Origin: an uncultured Lachnospiraceae bacterium
GTDB lineage: Bacteria > Bacillota > Clostridia > Lachnospirales > Lachnospiraceae
DNA: 15,957 nt
Reading direction: 5' to 3'
Assembly: GCA_949076555.1 (NCBI GenBank)
Contig: CARUOB010000065.1
Span: forward strand, 1 to 15,957
Below, in pieces: positions 1 to 7,451 of this stretch. The first letter of the stretch is position 1. Every line of letters starts with the position of its first letter. The translations under genes and the position numbers were made by a program. Under the pieces are notes generated by a model. The model saw only the letters and a list, made by a program, of their open reading frames with translations. It searched no databases and had not been told where the DNA came from.

Positions 1-662
1 CGCGAAATCTCTTCCTCCTCGCCGTCGCAGTCCAGATCAAAGAAAAACTTCTGATCGGAAACTTTCGCGACATTGGTATTCAGATTGATTACCAACGGAT
101 CTTTAAACGTTTTTATGGATGTAACCACATTTTCCTCGTAGTACTCTTCAAACCTGCGGCTCATGCCAAACTCCAAATTGAAGGACAGCTCCCTCCCGTC
201 CGCAGTTTTCACCGTACCTTGCGTGGTGAAAGTGGTATGTTCCTCTTCCATGTAGTAACGCTGCATCTGAAACCCCTGCACCGAGTACATGTTTGTGCCG
301 CCCGCTGCAGCGATCGGACTGTTCTGCACACCCCTGTTCCCGCGGAAACGAAACAGAAGCTCCAACAAAAATTCCACGCACTGCTGCTTGATACTGCGCG
401 CAGCCTCCTTCTCATCATTCCTCGTGGAAATCTGCCATCCGCCGGTGGTATTGCGCATATGTGCGGAGAGGTCTTCCAAATTCGCCTTACCATTACCCTC
501 TCCGGCAGTCTTTTCTCCAGTGCCCGTCTGATTCTCAAAAAGAGAATCCAATCCTTCTTTTCCGCCCGCAAACGTACCGGCTATGGATTTCGCATGAACC
601 CTCGTCACCGTACGGCTTGTTCTGGAGGACTGCATCCCTATGGTACCGGAATCAATGATCAA
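1..662 (-). CDS. Conserved hypothetical protein with D-x-D-x-D-G motif (N-terminal 220 residues; 3' end outside window)
   Basis: I read an open frame of 220 codons that runs off the left edge, so the C-terminus is missing. The start is a TTG at 660-662 preceded by AGGAGGG with a 4-base spacer; the product begins MIIDSGTIGMQSSR. An in-frame ATG at 687-689 has GGAGG directly abutting it, and another at 633-635 is too far from the good site, so TTG is preferred. There is no signal peptide or membrane segment in the N-terminus. Residues 35-60 are Gly/Glu/Asn-rich and probably a linker. Around 187-193 is KDPLVIN, and at 206-214 FFFDLDCDG, an acidic loop like those of calcium-binding repeats, followed by a Glu run. 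This looks like a poorly characterised family in Clostridia and other bacteria that carries DPLV(I/L)N plus FDLDxDG blocks; I recognise the pattern from memory only. The function is unknown. A strong terminator lies upstream, so it probably has its own promoter, which I could not identify. Confidence 0.82.
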   Translation of the reverse strand, partial: MIIDSGTIGMQSSRTSRTVTRVHAKSIAGTFAGGKEGLDSLFENQTGTGEKTAGEGNGKANLEDLSAHMRNTTGGWQISTRNDEKEAARSIKQQCVEFLLELLFRFRGNRGVQNSPIAAAGGTNMYSVQGFQMQRYYMEEEHTTFTTQGTVKTADGRELSFNLEFGMSRRFEEYYEENVVTSIKTFKDPLVINLNTNVAKVSDQKFFFDLDCDGEEEEIS

Positions 663-666
663 TGTT

Positions 667-673
667 CCCTCCT
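667..673 (-). promoter_or_regulatory. Ribosome binding site deciding the TTG start
   Basis: The minus strand reads AGGAGGG, then four bases, then TTG at 660-662. It is the only well-placed Shine-Dalgarno sequence for the partial gene at the left edge and argues for a TTG start over the in-frame ATGs at 687-689 and 633-635. Confidence 0.75.
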
Positions 674-740
674 TTTTGTATAAGACCATCCTCCACGCCT
701 GCCTGTGCACCAGACAGCGCCTTCCCTGACGCCCGGCAAT

Positions 741-790
741 AGAAAAAGACGGCACTCTTATGGAAATTCCTTTTCCCTAAAAATACCGTC
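741..790 (-). terminator. Strong intrinsic terminator after the LamG-protein gene
   Basis: On the minus strand GACGG (790-786) pairs with CCGTC (752-748). The nine-base arms inside pair along their length with three G-U wobbles and one G-A mismatch. The innermost GGAAA pairs with TTTCC around a five-base AGGAA loop. This gives a stem of about 19 base pairs followed at once by TTTTTCT (747-741). The T-run is on the minus strand, so it ends transcription of the hydratase/LamG unit, about 110 bases after its last stop codon and before the next gene. Confidence 0.88.
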
Positions 791-856
791 CCTGGTCTCA
801 ACATCATTCAAATTCCAGAAAAACATGCTCTGGCCATGAGCTGTCTCCCTGTAATT

Positions 857-886
857 TATATATCGGAACTTTTCTGATTTACTTAA
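857..886 (-). promoter_or_regulatory. Weak candidate promoter (TTAAGT-18-TATATA)
   Basis: Between the LamG gene and the terminator the minus strand has TTAAGT (886-881), an 18-base gap and TATATA (862-857). Both hexamers are imperfect, and AT-rich sequence can give this by chance. If real, it would make a transcript of about 110 bases ending at the 741-790 terminator. Confidence 0.2.
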
Positions 887-902
887 CACTTCTCACGCTG
901 TT

Positions 903-1892
903 TCAGGAGGCAATGTATGCCGTATACATACTGCTGATCTGGCTTTCATCGAGTACATATTTCCAAATATGCACCTCGTCGTAGCTGGCGCGGAACAGTT
1001 GGTCGAAACAGCTAATCCCCAGATAGGCGCACACGCTCTCCTCATCCATATTTAACAGCGACACCTCTCCCGAACCGATCAGCTCGCTGTTCATATACAG
1101 ATAGCCCATCGCCCTTCCCTCCGCCGCTCCGGAGGCTGCGGAAGCGTCCACGCATATCGTTATGTATGCCCACTCATTCAGATTGATCCATTTTTTCTGT
1201 TCCATAGAAGGCCGGATCTCGCAGGAATTATTCAAAACCGCGTCGATGGTGTTGAAAATCGGCACAACCTGCTCCCCCTCCTCCGTGGTTTTCCTGTTGA
1301 TGGACAGATAGCTCTGGCTGCCTCCCACATCCATCAAATGCGAGCCGATCATCAAAAACGGCGACCAGTCAAACAGCTCGTCCGCCCGGAACCAGAAAGA
1401 AATCGTATAGGATTCATTCAAAGGCTCCACGCCTTGAAGCGCCACACCGTAACTGCCATCCAGATAGAGCGCCTCTCCTTCCACCCCTTCCGTAAAAAGG
1501 GGAAACACATCCTCGGATGGCTCCGGGTATGTGCCATTGTTAAAATGACCCTCGTCTCCCTCTCTCGTCACTACGACCGCGTCATTCAGCTTTCCGTTGA
1601 AAGAATAACTGTAGTCCGCCCTGGGCACATTACTCAAAAGCACGTCGTTTATGATCTCCTTGGAAGAAGAGTCCACCTCCGGCTTTTCCGGTTCTAAACC
1701 CGGCAGCGCGACGTTCGCCAGCGCGTCTATGGAAGCTCCATCCGGCGGCACACTCACCTGCGCATCCTTATTTTGTTGTGTCCTGCTTTGCAGCGCTTCA
1801 TAAATTAACGCCGCCGCAACAAGCAGGACAATCAAGATGGAGACAAGAGGGCGCACAAAACCCCCCGTCTCCTTTTTCACCCCATTATGCAT
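903..1892 (-). CDS. Membrane-anchored LamG/concanavalin-A-fold protein
   Basis: This 329-residue protein starts with a short basic stretch, then one hydrophobic segment at about residues 15-32 (VSILIVLLVAAALIYEA), then a polar linker. That pattern fits an uncleaved signal anchor with the rest outside the cell. Residues about 95-325 have the layout of a laminin-G-like jelly roll (LamG_3 type): a YSFNGKLND opening, GVEGEALYLDG, a SYTISFWFRAD strand near 161-171, WAYITICVD near 241-249, GYLYMNSELIGSG, and the closing YDEVHIWKYVLDESQISSMY typical of these domains. Such domains bind carbohydrate or protein ligands or act as accessory modules; here no catalytic domain is attached and the ligand is unknown. 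The ATG at 1890-1892 follows AGGGGG with a tight 3-base gap. The gene lies 29 bases after the hydratase stop codon with no terminator between, so the two are probably co-transcribed, an odd pairing for a cytosolic enzyme. Confidence 0.85.
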   Translation of the reverse strand: MHNGVKKETGGFVRPLVSILIVLLVAAALIYEALQSRTQQNKDAQVSVPPDGASIDALANVALPGLEPEKPEVDSSSKEIINDVLLSNVPRADYSYSFNGKLNDAVVVTREGDEGHFNNGTYPEPSEDVFPLFTEGVEGEALYLDGSYGVALQGVEPLNESYTISFWFRADELFDWSPFLMIGSHLMDVGGSQSYLSINRKTTEEGEQVVPIFNTIDAVLNNSCEIRPSMEQKKWINLNEWAYITICVDASAASGAAEGRAMGYLYMNSELIGSGEVSLLNMDEESVCAYLGISCFDQLFRASYDEVHIWKYVLDESQISSMYTAYIAS

Positions 1893-1921
1893 AATCCCCC
1901 TAAGCCATGCGAAGAGCGTTA

Positions 1922-4222
1922 CTACGCCTCAACCCTGTTATAATTGATCAGGCAGCCCTTTAAAATAATCTGTCTCTCTTCGTCCGTCAGCTCCCCTAAA
2001 GTCAAAGTAAACGGCTGAAGCGTTCCCTCTTCCACACAGACACAATAAGCCTCGACAGTTTCCGCTTTCTCCTCTACCGCCTTGCGGATGCCCGGGAAGA
2101 ACAGATAATCCAGATTCTTAAACGGCAGTTCTCCCGCTTCGATCAGAAACGGCAGCATTCCCCAGTTGATCAGGTTGGACCGGTAGCGCTTGGTCGCGTA
2201 CTCGTTGGCGATATTCGCCCAGCCGCCCAGCACTTTCTGGCAGCTTGCCGCCTGCTCTCTGGCGGAACCGTCGCCCGGTTTCACCGCAAAGATTGTGGAA
2301 CCGAACCCGGTATTCTCGTGGGACGCATCCGAAAAGCGGTTCTTCACCACATCCATCACCGGCTTCACGTCCGCGTGGGCCTGACAGGGGTTCTCTCCCT
2401 GCATTCTTGCTTTCTCCGCCCTCTGGATATCCTTGGCACGGCCCACATATTCGGGGTCTTTTCTGGAGAGCGTAAACTCCGCCAACCCCAGCGGGTTGGA
2501 ACGGTAGGAAGATGTCTCCCCGGAAGGAATCAGCTCGTCCGTCGTGGTAACGGGATCATGAATTTCCGAAACCACCCGCAGCACCAGATTCTCCGGCAGT
2601 GCCCCCATAGCGGGCCAGTCCTTGATGTTTGGCCCAAACTGAATCTCCACGCTCTCATCCGCCGCACCCTTGGAATCAAAGACGCGGTTCTTATAAATAT
2701 TGGCGTCAAAGTGATATTTATATTTTCCGATTTCCCCGTCAAACTCGGTGGCCGGAGTCAGCATACCCTTGTTGGCCGCCGTAGCCGCGATGGATCTTGC
2801 GTCCATAAGCGCCACGGATGAAATCTGGCCGTTTTGCAGCTTGGAGCCTTCCCTGTTGGGGAAATTCCTCGTAGAGTGCCGGATGCTGAACGCATTGTTC
2901 GCCGGCGTGTCGCCCGCACCGAAGCAGGGGCCGCAGAACGCCGTCTTAAGCACCGCGCCTGTCTCCAAAATGGCCGCCGCACAGCCGTTTTTAATCAGCT
3001 CCATGTAGACAGGCATGGAAGCCGGGTACACGCTCAAGGTAAAGCCGTCGGAACCGGTATAGGAACCGCGCAGGATATCCGCCGCCGCACAGATATTTTC
3101 AAAACCGCCGCCCGCACAGCCCGCGATAATGCCCTGATCTACCATAAACTTGCCGTCTACCACCTTATCCTGCAAAGAATAAGGCACCGCGCCGTCCAGA
3201 CTTACCTTGGCCCGTTCCTCCACGTCGTGAAGCACATCTTTCAGATTCGCGTTCACCTCGTCGATGGCGTAAGTGTTGCTCGGATGGAAAGGCATGGCGA
3301 TCATGGGACGGATTTTCGACAGATCTACCGTGATCATCCCATCGTAATAAGCGATCTCTCCCGGATTTAACTCCTTATATTCCTCTTTCCTGCCGTGGAT
3401 ATCATAAAATTCCTTTATCTGCTCGTCCGTCCGCCAGATCGAAGACAGACAGGTGGTTTCCGTGGTCATCACGTCGATGCCGATGCGGAAATCCGCGCTC
3501 AGGGAGGCAACGCCCGGGCCTACGAACTCCATCACCTTATTTTTCACATAACCGTTTCCAAACACCGCGCCGATGATAGCTAACGCCACATCCTGCGGGC
3601 CGACGCCCTTTACCGGCTCGCCTGTCAGGTACACGCCCACCACACCGGGCATATTGATGTCATAAGTCTGGGACAAAAGCTGCTTGACAAGCTCCGGTCC
3701 GCCCTCGCCCATCGCCATCGTGCCGAGCGCACCGTATCTTGTATGGGAATCGGAGCCTAAAATCATCCTGCCGCCGCCCGCGAGCATTTCCCTTGCATAC
3801 TGGTGGATAACCGCCTGATGGGGCGGTACATAGACGCCGCCGTACCTCTTGGCACAGGTAAGGCCGAACATGTGGTCATCCTCATTGATCGTGCCGCCCA
3901 CCGCGCACAGGGAATTGTGGCAGTTGGTGAGCACGTAGGGAATGGGGAATCTGGTCAGTCCCGAAGCGCGCGCCGTCTGGATAATCCCCACGAAAGTGAT
4001 GTCGTGGGAAGTCAGTTTATCAAATTTAATCTTTAATTTCTCCATATTGCCGGACGTGTTATGGGATTCCAGAATACCGTATGCGATGGTATTCTTCGCC
4101 GCTTCGTTTTTCGATACATCCCGTCCGGTCTTATTCTTGATCTGCGCCGCCGCATCCACGCTGTCCGGAATGATTTCCGTCCCGTTTAGCAGATACGCAC
4201 CGCCCTGTGTCAGTTCAATCAT
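1922..4222 (-). CDS. Aconitase-family hydratase (YbhJ-like, 4Fe-4S)
   Basis: This 766-residue protein has both aconitase halves fused in one chain. In the large domain GSDSHTRYGALG (about 156-167) matches the family's DSHT block, HQAVIHQ (135-141) its conserved His segment, and Cys369 (GIIAGCAGG) with Cys430/Cys433 (CGPC) are the three expected 4Fe-4S ligands, all present. The C-terminal swivel domain has GDGSARE (650-656), matching the GSSRE substrate loop, and SNLINWGMLPF (from 682). Length and overall character resemble E. coli YbhJ and the Lachnospiraceae proteins annotated simply as 'hydratase', whose substrate is not settled; citrate/aconitate is possible but not shown. I chose the ATG at 4220-4222, which has GGAGG with a 5-base spacer and starts MIELTQGG. 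The frame is open up to an ATG at 4264, but that lacks a ribosome site and lies about 11 bases from the predicted transcription start. The LamG gene follows 29 bases later. Confidence 0.9.
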   Translation of the reverse strand: MIELTQGGAYLLNGTEIIPDSVDAAAQIKNKTGRDVSKNEAAKNTIAYGILESHNTSGNMEKLKIKFDKLTSHDITFVGIIQTARASGLTRFPIPYVLTNCHNSLCAVGGTINEDDHMFGLTCAKRYGGVYVPPHQAVIHQYAREMLAGGGRMILGSDSHTRYGALGTMAMGEGGPELVKQLLSQTYDINMPGVVGVYLTGEPVKGVGPQDVALAIIGAVFGNGYVKNKVMEFVGPGVASLSADFRIGIDVMTTETTCLSSIWRTDEQIKEFYDIHGRKEEYKELNPGEIAYYDGMITVDLSKIRPMIAMPFHPSNTYAIDEVNANLKDVLHDVEERAKVSLDGAVPYSLQDKVVDGKFMVDQGIIAGCAGGGFENICAAADILRGSYTGSDGFTLSVYPASMPVYMELIKNGCAAAILETGAVLKTAFCGPCFGAGDTPANNAFSIRHSTRNFPNREGSKLQNGQISSVALMDARSIAATAANKGMLTPATEFDGEIGKYKYHFDANIYKNRVFDSKGAADESVEIQFGPNIKDWPAMGALPENLVLRVVSEIHDPVTTTDELIPSGETSSYRSNPLGLAEFTLSRKDPEYVGRAKDIQRAEKARMQGENPCQAHADVKPVMDVVKNRFSDASHENTGFGSTIFAVKPGDGSAREQAASCQKVLGGWANIANEYATKRYRSNLINWGMLPFLIEAGELPFKNLDYLFFPGIRKAVEEKAETVEAYCVCVEEGTLQPFTLTLGELTDEERQIILKGCLINYNRVEA

Positions 4223-4227
4223 ACGCT

Positions 4228-4232
4228 CCTCC
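4228..4232 (-). promoter_or_regulatory. Ribosome binding site deciding the hydratase start
   Basis: GGAGG on the minus strand sits five bases before the ATG at 4220-4222. The upstream in-frame ATG at 4262-4264 has only a weak GGTAG nearby. This is why the shorter, 766-residue form is preferred. Confidence 0.6.
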
Positions 4233-4281
4233 ATGTCTGTGTGATTCTTTCCGTATTTCTCCATTTATAACTACCAAAATT

Positions 4282-4310
4282 ATTATAAAGGATATGCGCC
4301 GCAGGTGCAA
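4282..4310 (-). promoter_or_regulatory. Sigma-A-type promoter of the hydratase-LamG unit
   Basis: The minus strand reads TTGCAC (4310-4305), exactly 17 bases, then a perfect TATAAT (4287-4282). Transcription would begin near 4275, giving a leader of about 52 bases before the ATG at 4222. No hairpin with a T-run separates it from hflX, so read-through from the upstream cluster is also possible. Confidence 0.72.
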
Positions 4311-4335
4311 CACACTTCCCAATAACCATTTTTTA

Positions 4336-5694
4336 TCACCCTTCCACATACTTCATATAATACCCATAATCCTCTTTCTTACAGTTCACCCGCATCCGCA
4401 CACCGTCCGCCGCGTACTCCGTCGAAAATACCACCGCGTTCTCATTCAGATAGGAAACCGCCCTGCCGTCCGTGTAGGGAATCAGCAGCGTGCACTCCTT
4501 GTACCCGCCGGAAAGTTTCTCCTCGATCAGGCAGACCAGCTCCTCCATCCCGATCCGCTTTTTGGCGGACAGGTAAATCGAATCGCCAGCGCCGTCCCCC
4601 AAAGTGAATTCGTCTCCCGCATTCGCCTTCGGCACCACCGGCAGATGTGCGGCCAGTTCCTCCGCCGCCACCCCGGAAAGCCCCGGCAGCGCATCCGGGG
4701 AAACCAGATCCGACTTATTATAGATATAGAGCATGGGAACACCGTCCGCCTGCAGCTTCTTTAAGGTCTGATTGGTGACGGCAATCTGCTCCTTATAATG
4801 TTCGTCGCTGTAATCAACCACCTGTATGAGCAAATCCGCCTCCTTCGCCTCCTCCAGCGTGGACTGAAACGCCTCCACCAGATTGTGCGGCAGCTTGTGG
4901 ATAAAGCCGACCGTATCCGACAGCAGGAAGGCGTGATGGTCCGGCGGCGCAATCTTTCGCACCGTCGTATCCAGCGTGGCAAAGAGCATGTCCTTCTCAA
5001 AGACACGTTTCTCCTCCTGCGCATCCCCCTCGTCCGCGCCATAGAGATCGAGCATGGCATTTAAGAGCGTAGACTTTCCCGCGTTGGTATAACCCACCAG
5101 CGCCACTCTCGGAAGCCCCGACTTCACGCGTCGTTTTCTCTGTGTCTCCCGCTCGTTTCCCACTTCCTTCAATTCCCGCCGAAGCTCCGAAAGCCTCTTT
5201 TCCAGCACACGTCTGTCAAGCTCCAGCTTCGTCTCTCCGGCGCCCCTGCTGCTCATGGAACCGCTGGCGCCGCCCTGCCTTGAGAGTGCCGCGTGGAGTC
5301 CCACAAGTCTTGGCAGCATATATTGCAGTCTCGCCACTTCCACCTGCAGTTTCGCCTCTCTTGATCTGGCCCTTCTCGCGAAAATATCCAGAATCAGCGC
5401 GCTTCTGTCCAGAATCGGCTTCTCCAGCCGCTCCTGTAAATTTCGCATCTGCATGGGGGAGAGGGAATTGTCAAAAATGATGACATCTGCTCCCAAATCC
5501 TGGGCCAGCCCTTTTACCTCATCCACCTTGCCCGTACCGATATAGAAAGCCTTGTGCACCGTCTCAAGTGTCTGTGACGTCACACCCGCCACTTCCATAT
5601 CGCAGGCCTCGGCCAACGCCCCCAGCTCCTCTAAAGAAGTGAGATAATCTTCCCCGTCATTCAAATTGGCACCTACCAGCAAAACCCGCTCCAT
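4336..5694 (-). CDS. hflX: GTPase HflX
   Basis: HflX is a GTPase that binds ribosomes; in studied bacteria it splits or rescues stalled ribosomes, notably during heat stress. All expected blocks are present in this 452-residue protein. The N-terminal domain holds GTGKVDEVKG (53-62). The region RGAGETKLELDRR (150-162) leads into a charged helical linker (about 160-190). The G domain has the P-loop GYTNAGKS (201-208), switch-I segment MLFATLDTTVRKI, DTVGF (260-264), NKSD (326-329) and SAKK (376-379), followed by the usual short C-terminal domain. The P-loop is followed by an acidic stretch (about 217-233), and the NKSD-to-SAKK interval is somewhat long with a Gly/Ala-rich loop. The ATG is preceded by GGGAGG with good spacing. 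It starts 21 bases after the hscC stop codon, so it is almost certainly in the same transcript as the Hsp70 gene. Confidence 0.95.
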   Translation of the reverse strand: MERVLLVGANLNDGEDYLTSLEELGALAEACDMEVAGVTSQTLETVHKAFYIGTGKVDEVKGLAQDLGADVIIFDNSLSPMQMRNLQERLEKPILDRSALILDIFARRARSREAKLQVEVARLQYMLPRLVGLHAALSRQGGASGSMSSRGAGETKLELDRRVLEKRLSELRRELKEVGNERETQRKRRVKSGLPRVALVGYTNAGKSTLLNAMLDLYGADEGDAQEEKRVFEKDMLFATLDTTVRKIAPPDHHAFLLSDTVGFIHKLPHNLVEAFQSTLEEAKEADLLIQVVDYSDEHYKEQIAVTNQTLKKLQADGVPMLYIYNKSDLVSPDALPGLSGVAAEELAAHLPVVPKANAGDEFTLGDGAGDSIYLSAKKRIGMEELVCLIEEKLSGGYKECTLLIPYTDGRAVSYLNENAVVFSTEYAADGVRMRVNCKKEDYGYYMKYVEG

Positions 5695-5715
5695 CGTTTC
5701 CTCCCTGTCTGCCTA

Positions 5716-7407
5716 TTAAAACTCTTCCAACTCCTTCAAAAACTCCCGGAACGCCTCTTTCGCCCGCTCGATCGTCCCCGGATCATAAGTGTTCAACGCC
5801 TGCTCGTACTTGTGAAGCTCCTGCGATATGAGATATCTTTTGTCTCCCAGACTCTCCTCATACATCCGCTCTCCCAGAGTGAGCAGATACTTGTTCTCCT
5901 CCCTGTCCCTCGGATGAATTTTTAAATAGGACAGCGTCTCAAACCGCGCAGCAATCTCCTCCTTCGTCATGTCCGCGTTTCTCCCGCCGAAAACCTGTTT
6001 TTCCCGCTTTCCTGTGGACATCACCTTGACTTCCACTTCCAGAATGGAATTGATGTCATAGGTGTAGGTTACGTCCACTGCCTCCTCACCCGCAGGAGCG
6101 GACGGCACTTCTATATTCAGCTCGCCAAGAGACAGATTATTCTTCGCGAAGCGGCTCTCCCCCTGCAGCACGTTGACCCGTATCTTCGTCTGGTCATCCC
6201 GCACCGTATAGAGCCGCTCCGTGCGGCTTGCCGGAATAATCGTATTTCTCTCGATAATCGGACAGAACACGCCGTTCTCAAAGTAACCCTTTTCCCACTC
6301 TCTGACCACTTCCGTGCCGAGCGTGAAGGGGCAGACATCCGTGAGGATCACCTCTTTGATCGCCTCTTTCCGCTCCTTCATAGCGCCTTGAATCGCCGCG
6401 CCCAGAGCCACCGCCTCGTCTGGATTGATATTGGTATCCGGAATCACCCGGAACAGTTTGCTCACAAACCGGCGGATCACCGGGCTCTTGGTTGCCCCGC
6501 CCACCAACACCACCTTGTCAATATCGGAAAGCCGGATATGCGCGTCGGAGAGACTGCGCCGCACGGGCTGTCTAATCTTCTCAAGCAGTTCCTCACATAC
6601 ATTTTCGTAGGCGGAAAGCTCCACCGTAAAGGAAAACACCTCCTCGCCGATCTTGCACTCCATAGTGGAAGTCTTCCCCTCCGAGAAGCCAATCTTACAT
6701 TTATCCGCCTGTTTGTGAATATGGCGCAGGGTCTTTGCGTCAAGCGAAAGGCGGTCAAACTGCGGAAATTTTTCAAAAAACATCTCCTCCAGCACATCTG
6801 TAAAATCCTCGCCGCCGAGGAAATTATCTCCCGCCACGGCGCGCACTTCCAAAATGCTGTCGATGCGCTCCAGCACGGACACATCAAAGGTGCCGCCGCC
6901 CAGATCAAACACCAGAAACCGCATATGACCCTGACTCTGATATAAGCCGTATGCGATGGCCGCCGCCGTCGGCTCGCTGATAATCCGCTCCACCTTAAGC
7001 CCTGCCAGCTCCCCGGCCCTTCTGGTGGCGCGCCGTCTCTCGTCGTTGAAATAAGCGGGCACACTGATCACCGCCTCCGTGACAGGCTCACCCAGAAATG
7101 CTTCCGCGTCCTCCTTAAGCGCACGAAGGACAAAAGAAGAAAGTTCCTCCGCCGAAAAGGTCTTATGCAGAAGGCTGAATTTTCTGCCGCTGCCCATATC
7201 TCTCTTGAATACGGACGCCGCACTGTCCGGATAGAGAAGCCGTCTCTCCACCGCCAGATCTCCCACATAAATCTGCTCCTCCTCATCCATGCTCACCACG
7301 GAGGGCGTCAGCCTCTTGCCAAGACGGTTCGGTATGATCCGCGGCCCTTCCTCCGTGAAATACGCCGCCAGACTATTTGTTGTTCCCAAGTCGATTCCGA
7401 TAATCAT
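5716..7407 (-). CDS. hscC: Hsp70-family chaperone, HscC type
   Basis: This is a 563-residue Hsp70 with the complete ATPase domain and a shortened C-terminus. The three Hsp70 signatures are visible: IDLGTTNS (5-12), VFDLGGGTFDVSVL (166-179) and VVLVGGATKSP (299-309). The hydrophobic interdomain linker region reads ILTDVCPFTLG (354-364). The beta substrate-binding domain (about 365-475) is followed by only about 90 helical residues, without the long lid and disordered tail of DnaK. Length and this short lid match the HscC/DnaK-like subfamily (E. coli HscC is similar in size), not the housekeeping dnaK, and there is no grpE or dnaJ beside it. The gene lies 44 bases after the J-like/TPR gene and 21 before hflX, which suggests that the TPR protein is its partner. 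The start codon has only a distant AAGGG upstream, so its translation may be modest. The substrate is unknown. Confidence 0.92.
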   Translation of the reverse strand: MIIGIDLGTTNSLAAYFTEEGPRIIPNRLGKRLTPSVVSMDEEEQIYVGDLAVERRLLYPDSAASVFKRDMGSGRKFSLLHKTFSAEELSSFVLRALKEDAEAFLGEPVTEAVISVPAYFNDERRRATRRAGELAGLKVERIISEPTAAAIAYGLYQSQGHMRFLVFDLGGGTFDVSVLERIDSILEVRAVAGDNFLGGEDFTDVLEEMFFEKFPQFDRLSLDAKTLRHIHKQADKCKIGFSEGKTSTMECKIGEEVFSFTVELSAYENVCEELLEKIRQPVRRSLSDAHIRLSDIDKVVLVGGATKSPVIRRFVSKLFRVIPDTNINPDEAVALGAAIQGAMKERKEAIKEVILTDVCPFTLGTEVVREWEKGYFENGVFCPIIERNTIIPASRTERLYTVRDDQTKIRVNVLQGESRFAKNNLSLGELNIEVPSAPAGEEAVDVTYTYDINSILEVEVKVMSTGKREKQVFGGRNADMTKEEIAARFETLSYLKIHPRDREENKYLLTLGERMYEESLGDKRYLISQELHKYEQALNTYDPGTIERAKEAFREFLKELEEF

Positions 7408-7451
7408 TTTTGCTCAAATCCCTTCGTTCTTTCTGTTTTCCGTTCTACTCC

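Noticed and set aside
219..683. Plus-strand frame of 154 codons near the left edge
   Set aside because: It lies opposite the well-supported TTG-started gene and over its ribosome site, with no motif of its own. The minus-strand reading has coherent protein features.
652..807. Minus-strand 51-codon frame starting at an ATGATG
   Set aside because: It runs straight through the terminator stem, has no good ribosome site and overlaps the TTG-started gene in another frame. It is probably chance.
808..850. Small hairpins with CATG or GCTC/GAGC stems near TTTTTC
   Set aside because: The stems are only four or five base pairs. The much stronger 19-base-pair terminator lies a few dozen bases downstream and explains termination.
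7408..7451. Separate promoter for hscC in the gap after the TPR gene
   Set aside because: The 44-base gap has no -10-like hexamer with a plausible -35, so transcription from the upstream promoter is the simpler reading.
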